From: JBBQWZ01 sp038210135
GTDB taxonomy: Bacteria; Acidobacteriota; Terriglobia; Bryobacterales; Bryobacteraceae
Assembly: GCA_038210135.1 (NCBI GenBank)
Contig: JBBQWZ010000007.1
Coordinates: 62,001-126,000, forward strand
Reading direction: 5' to 3'
Length of the DNA stretch: 64,000 nt
The position numbers and the translations under genes were made by a program. How positions within the stretch are numbered: the first letter of the stretch is position 1; each line of letters opens with the position of its first letter. Below the pieces are notes generated by a model, which ran no database searches, was not told the DNA's origin, and saw nothing but the letters and a program-made list of their open reading frames with translations. Positions 59,047 through 64,000 of the stretch are shown one piece after another.

Positions 59047-60290
59047 TTCGTTTCGACCACCGGCGCGATGTGTTTGCTGAGCAATTCGAGGAACAAGCCG
59101 ACGTCGGTGACGACGCCGATGGCTTGCCCCGTTCCACGATCACTGACTTTGGTGGCGACGGCTGGATTGATATCGACGCAGACCAGTTTCACCCAGCTCG
59201 GCAGCATGTTGCCGACCGCGATCGAATGGAGCATAGAGCCCAAGCAGAGCACCACGCCGGCTCCGCGTAGATGACCGGCGTAGGCATCCTGGGCGAGGTT
59301 CATATCGGTGATCGTATCGGGCAGTGGTCCGTCGTCGCGGAGGCTTCCGGCGAGGACGAAGGGCACGTCCGCCTTGACGCATTCGTACATGATTCCGCTG
59401 GTGAGTTTGCCGGATTCGACCGCTTTGGCGATGCTGCCAGCGTGGTAGATCGCGTTGATCGCGCGCATGTGATTGCGATGCCCATGCTCGGCCTGGCGGC
59501 CGTCCGTCTGGCGAACGCCGAGCGAGGTGCCGAGCAGGCAGGCTTCGATATCGTGGACGCCGAGGGCGTTACCGGCCAGCACCGCGTTGACGCATCCGGC
59601 GCGAATGAGCCGGGACAGGGGAGCAGCGCCGCCGGTATGTACGACTACGGGTCCGGCGACGACGACCACTTTCAGGCCGGCTGCACGCGCCTGGTCGATC
59701 AGCGCGGCGGTTTGGCGGACGGCGGTTTCCACCTGCCGCTCGCTGGAAATTCCGTTGGACATGAACGCGAAGGAGAGGCGGTCGCGCTCTTTCGATTCGG
59801 GAATGACGCGGATGCCGCGCATTCCTACGACGACGCGATCTCCGGCGCGAACATCGCGCAGGCGGCGGCAAAGCGGGCCGGCGTCGGTGAGGACCACGAG
59901 CGCGTCCATGCGCTGATTCTGGACGTCGACCCATTGGCCGCGCAGGCGGACCTGCGTCTTGTGGTTGGTGGTCGAGTAGAAATCTTCAGGGGCGCAGCAA
60001 TTGCGCTCGACGAGCTTCGAATCCGCGTCGCCGCCGTCGGCCGGCGTACAGCCGAGACCGAGCAATTGCGCCAGTAGCACGTCCATGTCGGATTGCGTGG
60101 GAGTCTCGACGCGCATCCGCAGACGGGACAGTTCGGAGTTGGTTCGCCCGATCGAGAAATGTTCGACATCGAAGCGGCCATTGCATTCGACCACGGCGTC
60201 GAAGATGCGCTCCATGATGTGCGAATCGATCAGATGTCCCTGGGCTTCTACAACTTCCTGAAGCCAAGGGCCGGAACTGGGGGTATTCAT
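59043..60290 (-). CDS. LOR/SDH-family protein (TIGR00300), putative ornithine cyclodeaminase
   Basis: A 415-residue cytoplasmic protein. The N-terminal part (SHIMERIFDAVVECNGRFDVEHFSIGRTNSELSRLRMRVE in pieces) and the rest (GGAAPLSRLIRAGCVNAVLAGNALGVHDIEACLLGTSLG, HRNHMRAINAIYHAGSI, AGVVLCLGSMLHSIAVGNMLP, CVDINPAVATKVSDRGT) match the LOR/SDH conserved domain. As I recall, this domain forms the C-terminal half of cyanobacterial AgrE/ArgZ-type proteins and a stand-alone archaeal enzyme, and is linked to NAD-dependent conversion of ornithine to proline. The arginine dihydrolase half is absent here. The activity is inferred. It overlaps queF by 4 bases. Confidence 0.75.
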   Translation of the reverse strand: MNTPSSGPWLQEVVEAQGHLIDSHIMERIFDAVVECNGRFDVEHFSIGRTNSELSRLRMRVETPTQSDMDVLLAQLLGLGCTPADGGDADSKLVERNCCAPEDFYSTTNHKTQVRLRGQWVDVQNQRMDALVVLTDAGPLCRRLRDVRAGDRVVVGMRGIRVIPESKERDRLSFAFMSNGISSERQVETAVRQTAALIDQARAAGLKVVVVAGPVVVHTGGAAPLSRLIRAGCVNAVLAGNALGVHDIEACLLGTSLGVRQTDGRQAEHGHRNHMRAINAIYHAGSIAKAVESGKLTSGIMYECVKADVPFVLAGSLRDDGPLPDTITDMNLAQDAYAGHLRGAGVVLCLGSMLHSIAVGNMLPSWVKLVCVDINPAVATKVSDRGTGQAIGVVTDVGLFLELLSKHIAPVVETK

Positions 60291-60432
60291 GCGACTGCTT
60301 CCAGCATACCCGCCCGTTGGCCGGGGCCCAAATTCCTTATGCGAAGGCGCTGGACTCGGGCGAATTTCCTGACACCGTTTCTTCTCCGCCGCCGTCCAAA
60401 CAGCAAGAGCCGTCGGCGCGAAAACCGACTGC

Positions 60433-60438
60433 TATACT
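60433..60438 (+). promoter_or_regulatory. Possible extended -10 promoter element
   Basis: TGC then TATACT, 25 bases upstream of the S41 homologue start, looks like an extended -10 site. No clear -35 is seen at the expected distance. GGAG follows between this and the ATG at 60463. Confidence 0.3.
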
Positions 60439-60462
60439 TCTAGATAAGCGGAGACCTCCCTC

Positions 60463-61749
60463 ATGAACAGGCGCTTTCAATTCGTTGTCGTCGGATGCTC
60501 TACGTGCCTCGTAGCACTTCTCCTTTTTGGGGCAGTCTCCGGCAGAAGTGCCACCGCCGAGGATCCGTACAGGCACCTGGGCGTCTTCTCCGAAGTGCTC
60601 TCACGCATCAAGAGCGAATACGTGGAAGAGCCGGACATGAAGGCCGTCACGTTGGGCGCTATCAACGGGCTCCTCGAATCGATCGATCCTTACGCCAGCT
60701 ACCTGAACGCCGACCAGTACAAGCAGTACATGAAGCAGAAAGATACGTCCAAGGCAGGGGTCGGCCTAGTGCTTTCGAAGCGCCTCGGCTACGTCGGCAT
60801 CATTTCGACGATCCCCGGATCCGCCGCGGCGAAAGCCAACCTGACCACTGGTGACGTGATCGAAACCATCAACGGAGTTGCAACGCGCGACATGCCGCTG
60901 GCCTTCGCGGAACTGCTGCTGAAGGGCGACGCCGGCACCAACGTCGAAATCACCGTATTGCGCGTCCGCAAACCGGATCCGCAGAAAATTACGCTGGCTC
61001 GGACGGTAATTATGTATCCGGCTGTCACGGCGAAACTGCTGCCGGATCAGACCGCGCATATCATTGTTCCGAGCCTGCTTGCGCCGCGCGCGAAAGAAGT
61101 CGCGTCGATGGTCGAAGCGATGCAGAAGCAGGGCGCGAAACGCATTGTCCTCGATCTCCGCAACTGCGCCACGGGCGGACCGGAAGAAGGCGTGAAGCTC
61201 GCGAACCTCTTTATGGAAAAGGGGCTGATTTCCTACTCGATCGGTCAGAAGGTGGCCCGACAGAATTATGAAGCGACGGCTTCGAACCAGATCAGCAAAC
61301 TGCCGATGGCGGTGCTGATCAATCGGGGTACCGCCGGCGGATCGGAAGTCGCGGCCGCCGCGCTGCTCGATTCGAAGCGCGCCGAACTGGTGGGCGAGCG
61401 CAGCTACGGCGACGCCGCCATACGCAAGACTTTGAATATGGATGACGGCAGCGCCATCATTCTGGCCGTCGCAAAGTATTATTCGCCAAACGGCAAAGCG
61501 ATTCAGGACAATGCCGTGACGCCGCCGGTCGCGGTGATCGACACCGATCCGGCCGCCGACATTGATGAGGACGGGGCGGATCAGACGGAGCCGCCGCCCG
61601 CCAAGGGCGAAGACGTCATGCTGAAGAAAGCGATCGAAGTGCTGACGGCGACCAAGGCTACCGCCAGCGCCAAGCCGGCTGCGCCGAAGAAACGCGCCGT
61701 GCGCGCATCGATCGAAGACCGCCTGGCTTATTCAAGCCCGGCAGCTTAG
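60463..61749 (+). CDS. S41/CtpA-family protein lacking catalytic Ser and Lys
   Basis: A 428-residue exported protein with the full layout of a C-terminal processing protease. It has a signal anchor (about 7-27), N-terminal helical part (SEVLSRIKSEYVEEPDMKAVTLGAINGLLESIDPYASYL in pieces), PDZ domain (GVGLVLSKRLGYVGIISTIPGSAAAKANLTTGDVIETING in pieces), the S41 core and a C-terminal Ala/Pro/Lys tail. In active enzymes the core reads (S/T)ASASE, with the middle Ser catalytic; here it is TAGGSE, so Ser is Gly. The catalytic Lys of GxTxGKG is Asp here (GERSYGDAA). Both changes predict a binding or scaffolding role rather than proteolysis. It precedes the FmdB gene by 5 bases. Confidence 0.85.
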   Translation: MNRRFQFVVVGCSTCLVALLLFGAVSGRSATAEDPYRHLGVFSEVLSRIKSEYVEEPDMKAVTLGAINGLLESIDPYASYLNADQYKQYMKQKDTSKAGVGLVLSKRLGYVGIISTIPGSAAAKANLTTGDVIETINGVATRDMPLAFAELLLKGDAGTNVEITVLRVRKPDPQKITLARTVIMYPAVTAKLLPDQTAHIIVPSLLAPRAKEVASMVEAMQKQGAKRIVLDLRNCATGGPEEGVKLANLFMEKGLISYSIGQKVARQNYEATASNQISKLPMAVLINRGTAGGSEVAAAALLDSKRAELVGERSYGDAAIRKTLNMDDGSAIILAVAKYYSPNGKAIQDNAVTPPVAVIDTDPAADIDEDGADQTEPPPAKGEDVMLKKAIEVLTATKATASAKPAAPKKRAVRASIEDRLAYSSPAA

Positions 61750-61754
61750 GACAA

Positions 61755-62153
61755 ATGCCGATTTACGAATATCGATGCGGTTCCTGCGGCCGCTTGTTTG
61801 AGGTCATCCAGAAATTTGCCGACGAGCCGTTGACGTTGGATCCGGAATGCGGAAAAGGTCCGGTCGAACGGCTAATTTCCGCTCCCGCCTTCCAGTTCAA
61901 AGGCACCGGTTTCTACATCACCGACTACGCTAAAGGCAAAGACGGCGGTGCGAAGAATCCGTCGTCGGCATCGCACGGTAGCGGCGAATCGAAATCGTCG
62001 GACTCCTCTTCGAGCGGATCGGACGCCAAGTCCTCGTCTTCGGAAACGAAATCGTCAGAGTCGAAATCTTCAGCTGCGAAGTCTTCGGAATCGAAGACCG
62101 ACTCCAGCTCCGCGCCAGCGAAAACCGAGACGAAGTCAGCCGCTAAAGATTAG
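61755..62153 (+). CDS. FmdB-type zinc-ribbon protein with serine-rich tail
   Basis: A 132-residue cytoplasmic protein. Residues 1-50 are the FmdB/Zn-ribbon-8 domain: MPIYEYRCGSCGRLFEVIQKF, then PECGKGPVERLISAPAFQFKGTGFY. The first knuckle CGSC is intact. The second usually reads CPxCG, but here is DPECG, so one zinc-ligand Cys is missing. Residues 70-132 are low complexity (Ser, Lys, Glu, Asp; SSSSGSDAKSSSSETKSSE). The length is normal for the acidobacterial form. FmdB proteins are thought to be regulatory; the role is unknown. Confidence 0.88.
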   Translation: MPIYEYRCGSCGRLFEVIQKFADEPLTLDPECGKGPVERLISAPAFQFKGTGFYITDYAKGKDGGAKNPSSASHGSGESKSSDSSSSGSDAKSSSSETKSSESKSSAAKSSESKTDSSSAPAKTETKSAAKD

Positions 62154-62159
62154 CCGCGT

Positions 62160-62330
62160 TTAGGCGAGCCTAGCGACGACGTCGCCGAACTCGAAGACGA
62201 AATACGTGCCGTCAGCGATCAACTGCGTATCGACTTCGAAAACGCTATCGAGCACACGCCCTCAAGTTGCGCCGGCGTGTAACCGTCCTTGCGGAATTCG
62301 CACGGACTGCCCAAACGGCGGCGGATCGCA
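62160..62330 (-). pseudogene. GNAT acetyltransferase remnant
   Basis: On the minus strand one frame gives DGYTPAQLEGV, and after a two-base shift (an extra CA pair in the plus sequence near 62253-62257) a second frame gives LDSVFEVDTQLIADGTYFV and a stop. This matches the N-terminal region of GNAT enzymes (typically YTPxQIExA, then VDTQLIxDGTYFV and xGCGGWS). The acetyl-CoA-binding half is missing. The span is about 55 codons. Its 5' end is not defined; I infer a decayed gene. Confidence 0.5.
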
Positions 62331-62382
62331 CCATATCGGGCTGACTTGCGTTGTGCGAGGCGACTTTGCCGGGCATCGTCAT

Positions 62383-63825
62383 CTACACAGATCGCAAACT
62401 CTCCGGCAGGAATTCAGCCGGAAAATCCTGGAAGCAGACCGGGCGCGCAAAGCGTTCGATGGCCGCGGTGCCAACCGAGGTGAAGCGCGGATCGGTCGTC
62501 GAGGGATACGGTCCTCCATGCTGCATCGCGCCGCAAACCTCGACACCGGTCGGATAGCCGTTATAGATCAGGCGGCCTGCTTTGCGCGTGATCAGCGCGA
62601 GCAACGAACGATATTCCTGAAGATCGTCCGACGTTCCATGCACTGTCGCGGTCAGCGTGCCGTGCAGGTGAGACGCCACAGTTCGTAGCTCGGAGTCGGA
62701 GGCGCAACGGACCACGATCGTCGAGGGCCCGAAGACTTCCTCGCCCAATTCCTCATGCTCTAAAAACGTGCGGGCGTCGGTTTCAAAAAGCGCGGGCATC
62801 GATTGCGAATCGGTCAGGGTAGTGGTCTCGAATGGACGCGTCGTGCGGAGGCCGTTGGTCGCTTCGAGACGCGAAACAGCATCGCGATACGAGCGGGCAA
62901 TTTGCGGCGTGAGCATCGTACCCACGGCGCCCGCTTGGAACCGCGAGCGCAGTCGCTCGACGACGCCGTCAAACGCGGCACTCTCAAGGCCTACGACCAA
63001 ACCGGGACAAGTACAAAACTGTCCGACGCCCAGATTGACAGCCTGCGCGAGCCCGTCCGCGAGAGCGTCCCCACGTTCGGCGACGGCGCCGGGCAGAACG
63101 AAAACCGGGTTCAGGCTGCCCATTTCCGCGAAGAACGGAATCGGCGTGGCGCGGCTGACAGCGGCATCGAACAGCGCGCGGCCGGCGCGCAGCGAACCGG
63201 TGAACGCTCCGGCGGCGATCGCAGGATGGCGGACCAGCGCCAGGCTGACTTCGGGACTCGATCCGAACAAAATCGAAAACACGCCGCTGGGCAGGCCCAT
63301 CTCCGCGACAGCCTCGCGGATGGCTCCGGCAACCATCGCTGACGTATTCGGATGGCCAGGATGCGCCTTCACGACCACGGTGCAGCCGGCGGCCAGCGCC
63401 GCCGCCGTGTCTCCTCCGGCGACCGAAAACGCCAATGGAAAATTGCTCGCCGCCCAGATGGCCACCGGCCCGAGCGGAATCAAAATCCGTCGAAGATCGG
63501 GTCGCCGAAGCGGCTTGCGGTCAGGCATCGGGGCGTCGATGCGCGCGCCCTTCCATGCGCCCTCGCGAACCAGATTCGCGAACATGCGCAGCTGATTGGT
63601 GGTCCGCCCGCGCTCGCCGGTCAGCCGGTCGAGGGTCAATGCCGATTCGAGCGACGCGATCTGCAACAGCGCATCGCCCAAGGCTTCGATGCCGGTGGCG
63701 ATCCGCTCGAGAAACAGCGCGATCCGCTCCGGCGGGAGCGCGGAGTAAGCGTCAAACGCTTCCGCCGCGGCGTTCGCAGCATCGTCGATCTGGCTCAAAG
63801 ATGCGTCAACGCGAGGATTCATCAT
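62383..63825 (-). CDS. Aldehyde dehydrogenase, ketoglutaric-semialdehyde type
   Basis: A 480-residue NAD(P)-dependent aldehyde dehydrogenase. The catalytic Cys is in GVGQFCTCPG, the general-base Glu in FFAEMGSLNPVFVLP, and the nucleotide-fold motif in FTGSLRAGRALFDAA. The sequence (PLGPVAIWAASNFPLAFSVAGGDTAAALAAGCTVVVKAHPGHP in pieces) is of the type that oxidises alpha-ketoglutaric semialdehyde in non-phosphorylating sugar-acid breakdown. The ATG at 63825 overlaps the stop of the upstream FAH-family gene (ATGA). The pair suggests a pentonate or hexarate pathway. Confidence 0.88.
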   Translation of the reverse strand: MMNPRVDASLSQIDDAANAAAEAFDAYSALPPERIALFLERIATGIEALGDALLQIASLESALTLDRLTGERGRTTNQLRMFANLVREGAWKGARIDAPMPDRKPLRRPDLRRILIPLGPVAIWAASNFPLAFSVAGGDTAAALAAGCTVVVKAHPGHPNTSAMVAGAIREAVAEMGLPSGVFSILFGSSPEVSLALVRHPAIAAGAFTGSLRAGRALFDAAVSRATPIPFFAEMGSLNPVFVLPGAVAERGDALADGLAQAVNLGVGQFCTCPGLVVGLESAAFDGVVERLRSRFQAGAVGTMLTPQIARSYRDAVSRLEATNGLRTTRPFETTTLTDSQSMPALFETDARTFLEHEELGEEVFGPSTIVVRCASDSELRTVASHLHGTLTATVHGTSDDLQEYRSLLALITRKAGRLIYNGYPTGVEVCGAMQHGGPYPSTTDPRFTSVGTAAIERFARPVCFQDFPAEFLPESLRSV

Positions 63826-64000
63826 GCCAGTCGCTCCACTCGATTCCTCAGCCGCCCGATTCCATCAATGCTCATTTCAATTTCATCTTCCGGCATTAGC
63901 GTAAAGGCATCCGGCGGAATCACGCCGGTGCCGGTCAGCAGGAAGCAGCCGTCCGGGAACGATGCTTCGCGGCACAGGAATCCGACCAACTCCGGCAGAG
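63822..64000 (-). CDS. FAH-family sugar-acid dehydratase/hydrolase, C-terminal part (runs off the window)
   Basis: The last 58 codons of a fumarylacetoacetate-hydrolase-family protein, cut by the window edge. The reading frame gives LPELVGFLCREASFPDGCFLLTGTGVIPPDAFTL in pieces and ends GIGRLRNRVERLA. The FPDGCFLLTGTG segment and a final DEIEMSIDGIGRL are typical of 2-keto-3-deoxy-pentonate dehydratases of this family. It overlaps the aldehyde dehydrogenase by 4 bases, consistent with consecutive steps that end in alpha-ketoglutarate. Confidence 0.75.
   Translation of the reverse strand, partial: LPELVGFLCREASFPDGCFLLTGTGVIPPDAFTLMPEDEIEMSIDGIGRLRNRVERLA

Overview
This high-GC window most likely comes from an acidobacterium of the Bryobacterales/Solibacter type. 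The evidence is a secreted protein ending in the Solibacter-type TIGR03437 domain, TonB-dependent receptors with an N-terminal carboxypeptidase-regulatory domain, a PEP-CTERM protein, cytochrome c/copper-monooxygenase-like proteins, PQQ-type propellers and many intergenic palindromic repeats. The taxon is inferred from protein families only. No rRNA, tRNA, CRISPR array, integrase or transposase was seen.

Layout. 0-2 kb: an ECF sigma factor with a membrane anti-sigma-like partner, then a PEP-CTERM protein. 2-6 kb: a TonB receptor downstream of nikR, with a NikR-type operator between them. 6-12.5 kb: a secreted TIGR03437 protein, a 1035-residue TonB receptor and a divergent RpiR regulator. 12.5-19 kb: a quinone oxidoreductase, a hybrid histidine kinase split by a frameshift, an OmpR-type regulator and a degenerate GGDEF protein. 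19-32.5 kb: small membrane proteins, a PQQ propeller, an MFS transporter, FkbM methyltransferase, GT-C enzyme, VOC protein, a cytochrome/copper-monooxygenase-like protein, and two overlapping serine hydrolases, the second fused to an M29-like domain. 32.7-45 kb: an ABC exporter divergent from a GDSL esterase, rnr, an Xre-RES toxin-antitoxin pair, aguB-aguA and UPF0182. 45-53 kb: a beta-barrel-like protein, a PQQ propeller, an iron alcohol dehydrogenase, an internally deleted amidohydrolase, ppa, and argF-argH-argR. 53-64 kb: a glycan cluster (toroid protein, GT2-GT4 fusion, long methyltransferase), queF, a LOR/SDH protein, an S41 protease homologue without its catalytic pair, FmdB, and a sugar-acid pathway pair (aldehyde dehydrogenase plus a partial FAH-family gene).

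Themes. Arginine chemistry recurs: argF with a probable ARG box, argH, argR, agmatine deiminase, N-carbamoylputrescine amidase and a LOR/SDH-family protein linked to ornithine-to-proline conversion. Several proteins look like enzymes stripped of catalytic residues: the S41 homologue, the M29-like domain, the GGDEF protein and the deleted amidohydrolase. Decayed fragments of a TonB receptor and a GNAT acetyltransferase sit between genes.

The most unusual signal is a set of composite palindromic repeats at nine intergenic loci between 2 and 45 kb. Their hairpin arms change in compensating fashion, and every copy I saw faces the same way whatever the direction of the flanking genes. I saw none from 46 to 64 kb, where intergenic space is small.
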